Assembly (NCBI GenBank): GCA_037954235.1
Contig: JBBMOA010000002.1
Coordinates: forward strand, 7,313,509-7,377,508
DNA: 64,000 nucleotides
Source: Aulostomus chinensis
Lineage: Eukaryota > Chordata > Actinopteri > Syngnathiformes > Aulostomidae
Direction: 5' to 3'
Positions within the stretch are counted from its first letter, which is position 1. The number at the start of each line of letters is the position of its first letter. The translations under genes and the position numbers were made by a program. Below, one piece after another: positions 1 through 12,392 of the stretch. The notes below the pieces were generated by a model that did no database searches, was not told where the DNA came from, and was given only the letters and a program-made list of their open reading frames with translations.

Positions 1-3000
1 AATGAATATAGAAATTAAAATATTCCATGTTTCTCATCACAAAGGGAAATTATGCCACGATAAAACAGTCCTTTTAAATAATCGCAAGTACTTGTAAAAC
101 GCAAAATGGCCGACAACAACGAGTTCACCAAATATTCCCATGGAGACTGCAAGCTCAACCAATCAGAGAGACCACTGATACCATTAAGAATTGTGGGTAG
201 TGAAGTCAATATCAGTGAGATGGCTTATAGAAGCTGTTTTTCTTCGGTTCTAACATTCCAGCGGATGATTGAACATTACTGGTGTTTGAAACTTGATGCA
301 AATCCAAAGAGTTGTTAGATTTCTTTGCCTGCAAACAGCCGTGGACGGACCTGCGTTCATAGCGTGACAGTGAATCCCCTGATTTATTAAAATTAAATCC
401 CAAAACGACTGAAGGTATAGTTCCCTGCAGATCGGTCCAGTTTTCCATGTCGTGTGTGAGTGTTTAGCCCACATCAGAGCTGCTCGGTGGAACTTCATTG
501 AGGACCGTCTGCAGCATCCTGCTACTCTTATTCAATACACTTAATGTATTTACATAGCGGAGTTGCCTCTAACCCTATATCCTGCTCCCTGTGTATCCGG
601 CCCTATGGATCTCCTCCTCCTCTCCTCTCCTTTCCTCCAGCCCACCAGCTTTTCTGTCTCACACTCATGGACAGACATACACGCTGCACCATACACACTG
701 GGAGAGTGGCTTTCCACTAAAGTGAAAAACAGGAAATTGGATGACATTGTTCAGTGCGCCGACGTCAGCAGTGAGAGATAGAAAGAGTAAACAGCTTCCT
801 CCAACCCAGAGCTGGGACCAGGATGCTGGGAATCTTGGGATGCCTGTTCTGCTTGTGCTTCTTAGGGAAAAAAACAACAACAAAAAAACGGTCACGGCTG
901 TCCTGGTTACTAACAATCTCAAGATTCCTGAACACGCCCTCTCTCTCCCTCCCACTCCGATACCGCAAAGTGTCACTTTGCCCCGCCTCTTAAACTTTTC
1001 CCCATGTGGTTAAGTAGAATATTACATGCAGAGCTAAAAATACAACAGTGACAGGAGATCTGTTATTCTTCCTCTTATAAAAGTGTTGATGTTGATTTCT
1101 CAGTTGTGTATCCGCCTCCGTCTAAAGGTGTGAATCAAATGGCGATGAATCAATGTTCTTCATTAGGTCCGATTAAGGGGAGCTGCCCCAGCCACAAATG
1201 TGAGATGCACACTATGTACCAGACAGATAGAGGGACAGACAGATGTGCAAACTCCCTCACGCAGAGCTAAGTGATGGGCTAAATGGCACCGTGTGACACA
1301 TCCACCTCACCCCACGCTGAGCCACTCAGATAGTACTACTAGCAGCCCATGCTGTGCGTGTTACCTCAAAGAGAATAATTCCCTTTCATGTGTGGCCATT
1401 TACATTAGGACCCACAGATCTGCACAGAAGCCATCGACAACAATGTGGTTTCGCACCAGTTTCACCTGGACTCAGTCACTCTCCTCTATCCAGTTACACA
1501 CAAGTCTCATTTTGCTTCATTTTCACATTCATAAAATTAATAAATGATACATGAAGTGTCAAATAAGAACAACATATACCTTTATAGTATATACCAAAAG
1601 AAAATTATATATATACCTGTGTTTCTGACAGAGGACATAATAGAGGTGTGTGCTAGCATGCTCGTCCTCACCATTATTCAACCAGCCCTCCCCACACGCC
1701 AGTGACACCACAAAACCATCATCATCAAATCCCTCAAGGTACATAAAAGATATCAAAGTTGCAACAACTCAACACAGGGAGTAAACATTTCAGCACGCTA
1801 CAAGCTCTCACCAGCACACAACATGTTAACATGTCAAGTAAAGGATGAGAGTGGAACACTAGACTCTCTGATGGAGTTTGAAATATTCGGAGCCCAGTAT
1901 TCAGGGTGTAAAAATAAATCTGGACAGTACACTGAAATTCTAAATAAATAAGAAAGTAGCTCAGATGATGTGCTCCTGAGACCTCACTAACTGCATACAA
2001 TACAAAACGTAAAGCCTAAAAAGTGTCAAATTGGAGCAGGCCGCCTTTCGGCTGAATCATCACAGGCACAGCTATTAAATAACCGCATCGATCCCCGCCA
2101 CACACGCTGCTGGATGTTCAGAGTGTCTTTTTAGTTGGGTTATAATAAATGTCCATTTGGAGCCAGGACTTGCATTAATTTGACCTGCCAATGTGATTAA
2201 TCAAACAAAAGAAAACTAGGGCAGAGGCGTCGTTATCGCCTCAGCGGCACGTACAGTACATCTGGTTATCCTAATAAATATCTCCTCTGTCTCTCATGAG
2301 CTTCTGCTTCCTCATGCCTTCGATTCACCAGATTGCCATCAGGACAGGTCGAGTCAAAATAAGTCCAGTCTCCCACCCAAATAAATAATTCGGCATCAGT
2401 CTAAGGCGATGTTGTGACGGCAGTTAATCCATTGAGAGAACTGCAGCAGTGTGTGCTCTGGCTCCTTCCACACGTCCCATCCACAGTGACCAAGCCACAG
2501 TCAGCCAAGCAGAAGACTTTAGTTGAGTCATTGGCATGGCTGAGGGAAACTAGGCCACAGTGGATCAGTTAGTCCTGAACATCCTCACTTTCTCTGGATT
2601 TCTGTCTCTCCCTCCCTCTCTCTCACTCTGCCTGAGCACACTAAAGAGGAAACCTTTTCATGTCCTGCAAGCTAAAGAGCATCCTCTTAAAGATGCATTC
2701 TGTTATATTCAACTGGATGTTTTATTCACCTCCTGGTGTTCAGCTGTCATGAGATTAAGAGCCTGATTCCTCCATCTACCAACAAATGTCTCAATTGAAC
2801 AGTTCACAGTGTGAAAATGGGGCTGAATATTATCAGCACTATCATATCGCAATTATTGTGACGGATGCTGCAATTGAATTTTAACTCAATCGTTCAGGGG
2901 GAATTATAATTTTCGCATTACATTTTCAAACCGAAAATCCAGCAACTATGAAGATGTGACGTTTGCTGGGGTCTGCACCAAGGACTTTGTTCTCCAGCAC

Positions 3001-5524
3001 CAGGAGACGTGCCGGGTCCCTGTGGCACCGCCATGCTTCATCTGTAACTGTTTAGGGAAACATTTGACCTTCATCAAAACTTCCATTTCCTGTGATTTGG
3101 ATGTTGCACTTGGCCATATTAAGATAATATTTTGATTCATTGCTCATCCTGTGTTTAGAACAGCTTTAAAAGATCCTTAAAAACATGCTTTAAAGTAAGT
3201 TTTGACAACTCGTCAAACACCCAAAAAGAACGTTGTACAGACGCATATTGATACCAACCCAGAGGAGGAAAACTGATCAGTAACTAACAGGTTAAGGCTG
3301 TTGTAACAAGATTTCCAGGTAAATATGACGTACAAACTTATTGTTTCAACAAACTATTCATCTTTATCTCACATAAAACGTGTGCTCTAAAATGATCATT
3401 TATATCGTTATAACATGAAAATCATCTTGTTATTAGGATTCTAATATTATGATGATTATGGCCTGATGCTGATCCTTTTTTTCCTTTCTCCGGCGCTCCC
3501 AGTTTATAAGAGCTTTACTTTAAGACTCGCGGCAAATAAATAATATTTGCAAAAAAAAAATCAAACAAACAAACAAAAAAGAACAAACCTTCTCCAACGT
3601 GATCTTGGGAAGATCCCACAGCGGGACCAACTGTGAAGCACTGGCCTCATAACAGATCATTAAATTAATTTACGGCTGTTTTTATCCAAAAGACAAATAA
3701 TGTGTTCCGTTAGGGGGAACAGCGAAGGGAACGTAGACAGGAGGGAACTCTACTACGTGGGTGTGATGATTCAATGGCATCATGAAGCCCCGTGTGCATG
3801 AACATGTGTGTTTCAGGGGTCACGTCACGTGTCTGATCTCTCTCCCGCTACACAGCCACCAAGGTTCCATTGACAGTTCCCCGCTATCTGTTTGCCAGGC
3901 TGTTACATGATTTTATATCACATCATGGACAAGCGCCATCTGTCATGTCATGTTAGTACAGACAGACGTGATGTAATCTGGTATAAACCTATCATCCCAT
4001 GGCAATGCTGCCTCCAATTGGAAAAATAAAAGATAAAAAAAAGCCCCTATGCCGAGTTTCCTCCCTAATCCTCGTGTTGTCCTGTCTTTTCACTCTTTGA
4101 CATGCATGAATAATCTCTACCTCTTTGTTACACTTCCAAAGGAGAAGCCGAGGTTGTAGTGTCAACTGAACAGCCCAACAGCTGTGGACTGGCAATTTAA
4201 AGAATTATGTCACTGATGGAAAGATGGAAAATAAAACTTGATGCAAATCATTTTGAAAACAGCGACTAGGGGCAGAAAATCTACAACAACCAGAATGCAC
4301 TGGGCCTGCTGCCATCCAAGGCCACTCCCAGGCTGCTGTGACACTGCTGTCTGTGACAAACAACTGTCTCTTGCACTTGGGATGACTGTTGCCCTGCTGG
4401 CGCTGCTGTGGATGTGGTGGAGGTTTGACTTTGCAGAGATGGGGAGCTGATTTGACAAAAAACAAGTAAAATGCATCACCTGGTGGACTTCAGGCAACAT
4501 GGAAGCGAAGTTAAATATCATTAATTTGCCCACAGGTAGAACTGAAGCTGTATGAAATGTTTACACAGAAGTACTCCCTGTAAATGTACTGCAGTGTTCA
4601 CCTCTTCCATGTGATTCCCTCCCAGATACAGCACCTTCAAACCAGTCATGCTAAACAATACAGGCACATGCACTTTCATTGTTGTTGGACTATGCCTCGA
4701 CCTTTATTCTGTCTGCACTGACATCCCTCTCACCTCGCCGGATAGTGCGGAAACTCAAGCATACGGGAATGTACACCCAGAGGGAAGACACCGGGTTGCT
4801 GGAATTCAGTCCCAAACGACCTTGAATGACACTTGCGGTTTAAAAATACAGAGTTTGCAGAAAATGGATTGGTTACTTTATCCTTGTTGACCTGTCCCTG
4901 TTTCTCACTCGTGCTCCTCACCTTGCAAGCATTGCCTCAGATATCACTAAAGCATGTGTAAACAGCTGGTCCACGACAGCTCAACATAGACGGAATAAAA
5001 GGGAGGAAAAGGAGTATGGATATGCTCACTGCTAACCACAGCAAAGCAACACTAGTACAGGACTATCTGGCCTCCAAGGAAGCAACACGTGCTCCCTGAA
5101 TGACTGAATATTGTACATGACATCAGAGTACACGCAGCCCTGCCTCAGCTCGTGATGCTGCCTATAGGCCCGCCTGCATACCCATAATGGCGCCAGTGTA
5201 TATGTGATCTCTGTGTCACTGTGCCAAGGAGAGTAACTGAGGCCTGGTGGCGGAGCAGCTCCTACCGAGAGGCTGTGTGACGAGGGTAAGGCCGTGTGCT
5301 CAGAGCCCTCACATGCTGGCCTAGAGGGATATGAGAGGCAGAGATGAAGCCAGAGAGAGAGAGAACTCATTAAACATGGACACAGTGCTGCTCACTGCTG
5401 CGTCACTGCATACAAGCACGCTGCCAAACTGGGATGACCGAGCTGAGGGCGGGGACTTTTCAGATTTCGATTCAAAAAGACAGAAGAGGTTTTAGTGAGA
5501 TCACATCGCCATACGTCAATTCAT

Positions 5525-5570
5525 GTTTTGCATCTCCTGCGATTTTTCAAAATCGCAGGAGATGCAAAAC
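5525..5570. repeat. Near-perfect 46-bp palindrome (22-bp arms, 2-nt loop)
   Basis: Positions 5525-5546 are an exact reverse complement of 5549-5570, separated only by the two bases TC at 5547-5548. The arm begins GTTTTGCATC and ends GCGATTTT. The sequence could extrude as a cruciform, or fold as an RNA hairpin with too tight a loop for a normal microRNA precursor. No matching target-site duplication is evident next to it, so transposon origin is not shown. Confidence 0.95.
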
Positions 5571-8177
5571 CTCCTCCATCTTGTGTTCGCTTGCATTGTG
5601 GTGACTCCAAACAGACACCTCAGTATGAGCCTGACCAATTGGAACATCTTAGATTGAGACTCCAGTGGCAACGTGTAGCTGAGTACAACAGCAGGGGGGT
5701 GACGTCATGTCCTGAGACTGGTAATTAATTTAAAAATCATACCACGAGCTAAATATATAGTGCTTTACTGTTACCTCAGCCAGGAAGGTTCCACTTCTCA
5801 GTCTGTTTCGCTGGATTATGCAAAAACAAGGAGCCAGATTTTCATTCAACTTGTTGGAAGGACGTGTCATGGGACAGAGGAACCTGCTACATTTGCTACA
5901 ATTGCATTCAATGACTATACCAGTGACTGGCCAGCACCAGACAAGCACTGATAGCAGAGCAGCTGAGTTTTCTCGTGGCACCATTGCTGCAGCAGAGGAG
6001 AGCTGAAGTTTCCCAGTTGCTTTCTAGTTGTTTCAATCAGTGGAAACGTTGTTGGTGTTTAGTTGTGGTTGAGCTCGCCGGTGTGGACTTCATTAAACCA
6101 TCACATTTCTGAAGAATTCCTGCTTCCAGTGATATTTGAATAATAAAAAGCACGACCCATCACAGCATGTCGCTCCAGGGCACCTCATTCTGCTGCAACG
6201 CTTCCTTTCAAGAGTTCATTTTCAACTGTTTCATGTCAGTCAGTCCAGACTCCCTTTACAAAATCAGTGATTTTACTGAAGCAGCGACTGCAAGCAGTCC
6301 GCTCACACCAGCCTCTGAGCAGTTCGGCTTCCACGAAGTGCGTGTGAGTTCTACTTTGCAAATAGAAGCCGCTGCTCTGCTGTAGCTTCTCTCCACCTGT
6401 CAGCGAGACAAGTGATGTAAATTGGGAACCAGCACTCAGACTTAAGATAGCGCTGGTGCTCGCTCACTAAAGTCTGAGTGATATCCAGCAATAAGAGAGA
6501 GAGAAATGTTTGCACCAGTACTTTTTACTGATGCTGATTCCTTAACGGTACTTTATGACGCTGGTAAAATCCTTTTTAAGAAAATGAAAATTACACTACA
6601 TATTACATTGCAAATGTGCTGGTTTAAGTTTAAGCCCCTTGACATTTTCATAAATGTTGTTTTAACAACATAACATGAAAATATGAACCGATTCACAAAA
6701 ACTTTGGTTCAACTTGTCAGTTTCAGTTCTTCAGTTTTATGTTTCAGCACACCGGCATTTCTCCACCCAAAGCAGTTTTACAACCTGGTACTGAATAAAC
6801 AGGCACCTTTCAGTACCTCATAGTATTGTAGTGATTTGGTCCGTGATATTAAAGTATTGCTAGCACCTCTGAGATGAAGTGCAGGCCCAGCAGCTGCCCC
6901 CCCCCCGTGGAGGTCAGTGCTACTGGGCAGCGTGGCTTTCACCTCCAGTATGTAATGCAGTTCTCTCTTTTACAGTGGTAATCTCACACTAACATGACCA
7001 GGGTTATTTTTTCATAAAAAAATAAGAAATGTCAGAACACAGCTCATGAAGAGTGCAGTGATCTCCAGGTGCTAAACTGATGGTTAGCCTCTTTAAAAGA
7101 CCAATCCTTCTGTACCGCCTGACACTGTGTGTATTGTTAAATACATGAGTCAGAAGGCAGAATGACAAGAAGCTGGATGCTTTCTCCAATGTTCACCTTC
7201 AAGATATTTCTGTCCTTATCCAGATTACCCTGAAATCCCCATAAGACCTGGACAATCCTAAGCCATGCAGGACTCTGGAGCAGCCCCTTACTAAAACCTC
7301 CTCCTCTCTCAACCCCAGCAGCCTTCATCAACACAACTGTCCCGGTGGTCCAGCATTTAGGTTTTGCTTCACCCTCATTCTCACCTTGTCCCCTCTTATA
7401 CAGGCACCCAGATTTTGCTGGATATAAATGCAAAAATCCAGCTTTCTCTCTGATTGGTCCATCTGCTTGCATTAGCTATAAATCCTAAAACTGTTCCAAC
7501 ACTCTCTGCTGACAAGTGTCAGCTGCGCTGTGAAGCACAGGCAGCTGTTGGTCAGGTATGTTCAGTCCACATTCTCCCTCCTCTCAGTGGGTGCCAGGTA
7601 AGGTCAAAGGCCAATCAAGCAAAAGGACAAGCTAAAGAAGCTTTTGGAGTCTAATTGGGGCACTGCTTGGTCCAGAGACACTGAAGTTTAACGTAATCTT
7701 ACCAGGAACCTTTCCATTGCAGCCAGCCCCTCCTCCATCCAGCATGACAACAAGAAAACAGTACAAGCTACAAGCTAAAAGCTACGAAAGGAGCTTGTGT
7801 GGCCTAAAGAAGAGATCATTAGGCTGCAGGAACGTTGATCATGTTGCAGAGCAATGCCCAGTTGTCCAATCTTAATTACCTCAGTGGCCTTGCAGCCGAA
7901 AGAATTAGAAGCCTTAGAATTAGCAATACGCCCACAGCAGCCACGACATCGCTGCTCTATCTCCGAGTACGTGGCTCCACCTCTTCACAACACTGCTAAA
8001 TATTAGAGGAGGTTCTTGGGAGCTCTTTGAGGGCATTAGATAATCACTGCCCCCCCAATTCACCTGCTAAAACAGGAGCACTGATGTCACTGCTGCGTGA
8101 GGGATCAGGGAGTGACACGAGCTGGAACACCAGGCTGGTTCTTGGCACATAAACTATTTGACTTACACATAGTGGGA

Positions 8178-8178
<1 letters not shown>

Positions 8179-8218
<40 letters not shown>
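8179..8218. repeat. (AC)n microsatellite, about 20 units
   Basis: An uninterrupted AC dinucleotide tract of about 40 bases with no flanking gene. It is an ordinary, probably length-polymorphic, fish microsatellite. Confidence 0.97.
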
Positions 8219-8220
<2 letters not shown>

Positions 8221-10870
8221 AATGAGGAATGAGGAGGAAGTGTGTAAACACTTTCATAAATTTCATTTGGAAACATCTTTCTGCTTAAAATCCACCTTCG
8301 ATTTTATAGAATTTGGATATCAAGCTCAATAACTGCTATGAACATTGAACGTCCCTGAAACCCTGCACTGCATGCTAGGTTGAAACAACTTCAGCTGATC
8401 TATTCTGTAGTTTTTGTGCATTTTAGGTGAAAAACAAGGAAGAACACGGCAAACCTTTAAACTAAATGCCACACAAGAGAAGGTTGATGTGAAAAGATAG
8501 TTTGTGAGGACACATGCTTTTCTGGGATTATTTTCAAGCAGAGGCCTCAAGTCTCCCTGTGGGTCTTCAGTGATCACCATTAAGAAGAGAATGATGTGAT
8601 GTGTTATGAAAACATGACATGAAACAATGGAATATGATAGAAAGCCAGCTCGTTTGAGTCTTGGTGTTTATTGGGATGGAATATTCAACGCTGATAAGGC
8701 TGTAATGACTGAAAACGCCTCTACCTGATCAGCAAAACAGGAAAATATATTTTTGAATATATTTACATGACAAAAAGGAAGAATCCATCAAGCTACAATC
8801 TGACACGTGCACCCAATGTAATCACAAGTTCTTCTGACAGACTTAAAGGAATGTTTAAACTATTGATTCACTACAATTAGAAACTGCCATGTGTTTCACA
8901 GCTTCTCGTGTGCAGGTCAGTTATTTGTAATAAGGCATGTGATCTCATAGTTTCCATTCAACATTTCCTTCCCTGGTACGGCTGCCAACACATGATGTCG
9001 ACGTTATGCCACAATAAAGATGGTATTTTGTGATGCGGTAAAGTTTGAATCAATTCAGGACAAGAAACAAAATGTTTCTGTGGGAAGGAAACATCTTTTT
9101 TTTTTAAGATACGTAAAAAAGTTTTATAAAGCTTCAGGTCAACGAACAGCCCAGGTCTCACCGCAGTTCGTACAATCAGCCCATGTATAAGTTCACCTGT
9201 TGATTCAAGCACCTGACACAAGTTTCACATCTATTTTATGTGACATTCATCATGAGTGTCTGTGTTATACATTTCAAAACGGTGTCGACCACCAGTCCTG
9301 AGTCAAAGGGATCACATGGGAGAAGACGAGTCCGCATGACAGCACAGCTGAGAGCTGGACCCTGCAGGCAGGCACTGGTTCCTGTCCTGTTCACTTTGCA
9401 TTTAAAACACTACCTTGCACAACTGCCACATCAGCTGCAACGCTTTTCAAATCGGCACGCCTGTACATAACCAGAACCTGAAGCTAGTGCCCCGTTTACG
9501 GCACCGTGTTGCACAACTGTAACTGAGGCCATCATGTTTTTTCAGGTTTTTTGCACCTAAAACTAACCAGACCTTCATGAATTCATTCATAAAACAAAAG
9601 TTTACTTCAGTGAACATCATCTGAAGAAGCTGATGTCTGTGAAAATGGCACATTTAATTTTTCAGAGCTACAAAACCCTACCAACCACTGTCCCTGGAGG
9701 TACATTGATTTCTCAAGTCCACCACGACAGAAAATGTTTGATTTGAAAGTTGCGTTGGGTGTCGCTGAAAAATTGGGAAATTTGTATCCCTATACACACA
9801 AATCATTACATTTAATTTTGCAACTATTAAACGAACTGCATGATAACACATGATCTGCACACACCTACAAATCTTTTCAGGCTGACACACATTTCCTACG
9901 TGCTCATATCAATGACGGAAAAATAATGAAGTTCTGCAATGCTTAGGGTCAGGTTCCCCTTAAGCAAAGATGGTGGTTTTGTAACAAATATGTACTTTTG
10001 TTAAGGTCAAGGGGATGACAGTCTTGGCTAAGTTGCAACCGGGAAGTGAACAGCGGCCTCCTGCCTCAATTCCGGTATTTAATCTGCACATTAAGAATTC
10101 AGTATTTTCAGGGCATCATCTAAGATGACCGGACCAAACAGAGCAGACATGGTTACTTTAAGCTCCTGCACCTTCATCAAGGTCAGTATGTCTAAAACTA
10201 AATCCTCTCAGAGCAAAGTTCATTTCCCTAATTTGACAAAATGTATACAATAACAGAGGGGAGATGACCAGACTGTGTTTGGCTATGATACAAATTTAAA
10301 TTTAAATGAAGTATCTTGATAAACAATTATGTCCATGAAACTGCAAAAAACAAAACAACAAAAAGTACTTGTTCCCTTCCCACTACAAACTGTGGGGGTT
10401 AAGCGAAGTTGAGGGGCAGTATGTTGAAAGCAAACGGAAGGAGACACTCCAGAATATTTTGCACCATAGTTGTGTTCATTACAACAAGGAAGGAGCCAAG
10501 AGTTGCTGGATTACTGCAGTGCTGAGCTGGTGAATGAGTGACTTTCCTGTCAGCCAATAAGCTTCAGGCCTGCTCACTTAAATCCAGCCGTGCTCTTCTC
10601 TGCTCAGTGCTTCCTCATTGAAGCGAAAATTAAGTCAAGACCTCGTCAGCTTTTGGGGACCAAATTTGCTACAGATATACTGTCAAAATTTGCAGTGAAA
10701 TGCAATTAATAATTAAACACAAAATATGTAGAGCTCCTTTAATCTTAGTATCTCTCAACTTGGTGTGCGGCACACAACTTTCTGGCTTTTGTTTATCCTG
10801 GCTGCAAAGACAGTTGATAAAAACGGCACTGCAGTAACTAGATTCCGTGCAGTGTGTTGTTCCTGCTTAC

Positions 10871-11100
10871 GGCAAGGCAAGGCAAGGCAAGGCAATTTTA
10901 TTTGTATAGCCCGTTTTCACAAACAGTTTGTCTCAAAGGGCTTCACATGGCATCATAACAACATCCTCTGCCCTTAGACCCTCACATCGACTGAGGAAAA
11001 ACTCCATAGAAAACCCTACGGTTGCCACATACGGTTCTCCTGAAGGCCAGATCACGACCACACTGACAGACACTGGTGCGATGTGAGAGAGATGACTCTC
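10871..11100 (-). mobile_element. LINE-type 3' tail fragment, minus strand
   Basis: The plus strand starts with four to five GGCAA units followed by an ATTTTATTTGTATAGC string. Read on the minus strand this is a retrotransposon 3' end of the type ...TACAAATAAAATTGCCTTGCC. The same tail style ends the L2-like reverse-transcriptase relic near 25.33 kb (GTGCTATACAAATAAA then TTGCCTTGCC). The following sequence, with an AAAAACTCC motif, fits the decayed 3' UTR of such an element. No reading frame survives. Clade assignment rests on the tail resemblance, and the inner boundary is approximate. Confidence 0.6.
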
Positions 11101-12279
11101 AGATGACCTTGATGGTGTTCACACGCTAAGCCTTCCACAACACCCCAAAGTGAGGGGATAAGGCCTCCAACAGACTGTTAGATTTTAGCCATCTTATAAG
11201 TTTTGTCAAAGCCACATTGCCACATCTACCAAGATCTAGAAACCTGGGTGATACATCAGTCTATCAACCACCTCCTGAACAGCAGGCTGCCATGCAAGTC
11301 AATCAGACATCAGCAGCATTTCCTGCTGCATTCCTACTGGTGTGTTAGTCGACGCGGGCCGTAGCCGCAATCACACAGTGAGAAGGTGATCCTCGATTTC
11401 TGACACCGTCAGACTTTGTCCCAGGTTATCCTCAGTTGACTGTGACACTGCCGTCCTTGAACCTCTCCAAGTGGAACCTAGGACCACCCTTGGGAGCCTC
11501 GACCAAACACACCTTTCGTGACCTTTTGTCTGACACAGCACCAAAAATCACACAGCGCACATCTGGTGAAAGACCTTGAGAGATGTTCGTATAGAGTGTA
11601 CATACAAGAAATCCCTGTAGAGTATGCATGATGATTCATTCACAGAAAAAAATCTTTAAAATGGTTGAAACAGTAAAGAGCCGAGGAGGTACCAACTGTT
11701 CAAATAGAATCAAATGATCTTTTACAGACTGCCAGAGTTTAAAGAAGCAAATACACTGAGACAACTGGAAACCTGGAACAGAAATACAGAATGTACACAA
11801 AATGTGGAATAATAATCAGCGCTTTTTTTTTGGACCCGCTGGGTCTCCATTTAGACTCTATAGAGAAGATCAATACCAGTAAATCTGGGCAGTGAATATA
11901 TGAAGCTACAGACAGGAAACAGTTAGCTTAGCTTTTTGATAAGAATAATGTTGGTACTGCTGAGTATCAATCAATCAATCGGTGCCCCACTTAGGGCTTT
12001 GCACAAAGATGCTAACAGGAAGAAATGGCTAACAAGGTTTCGATCAAAAAGTAAAAAAAAAAAATCCCAGGTATGTGCATCTGTAACGCTCACGAATCCA
12101 AATTTTAGTGAAATTACAATGGTTGTGCAAAGGCAGCTTCAACGAGACTCAGGAGGTCATCCAGCCAGGATGCACCTTTCTACCCTAGCAGCACTAAAAG
12201 AGCTTTAAGATGTCGCCTCCTTCACCCAGTCACGCACACTGATGTGGAGGCTTCCACGCAAGCTGCTACCCTTCGCATC

Positions 12280-12392
12280 AGGAACAATTCAAGGTTCGGT
12301 GTTGCTCAAGAACACTTGGACAGTCATTCATGGAAGTGAGGATCGAACCAACGACCCCTCATGTGGAGGAGGGCCACTCTACCTCTGAGCAT
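12280..12392 (-). mobile_element. tRNA-headed SINE fragment (family b), minus strand
   Basis: Read on the minus strand, this piece has an A-box-like CAGAGGTAGAGTGG and a B box GGTTCGATCC, followed by a CTTGAGCAA-type body. It matches the heads of the fuller copies at 42.13-42.38 kb (minus) and 47.08-47.33 kb (plus). The 3' tail of the family is not recognisable here, so the copy is truncated or heavily decayed. Confidence 0.7.

Larger units (their letters stand above)
1..10870. other. Non-coding stretch, no supported gene
   Basis: I see no coding exon here. The open frames are short, overlap on both strands, have low-complexity or unfamiliar translations, and are not flanked by convincing splice sites that extend them. 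The sequence is AT-leaning unique DNA with one strong 46-bp palindrome near 5.55 kb and a (CA)n tract at 8.18 kb. It could be intergenic or a long intron of a gene whose exons lie left of the window. Conserved non-coding elements cannot be judged from a single sequence. Confidence 0.6.

Noticed and set aside
5525..5570. MicroRNA precursor
   Set aside because: A 2-base loop and 22-bp arms do not leave a normal Drosha/Dicer hairpin. Kept only as a palindrome.
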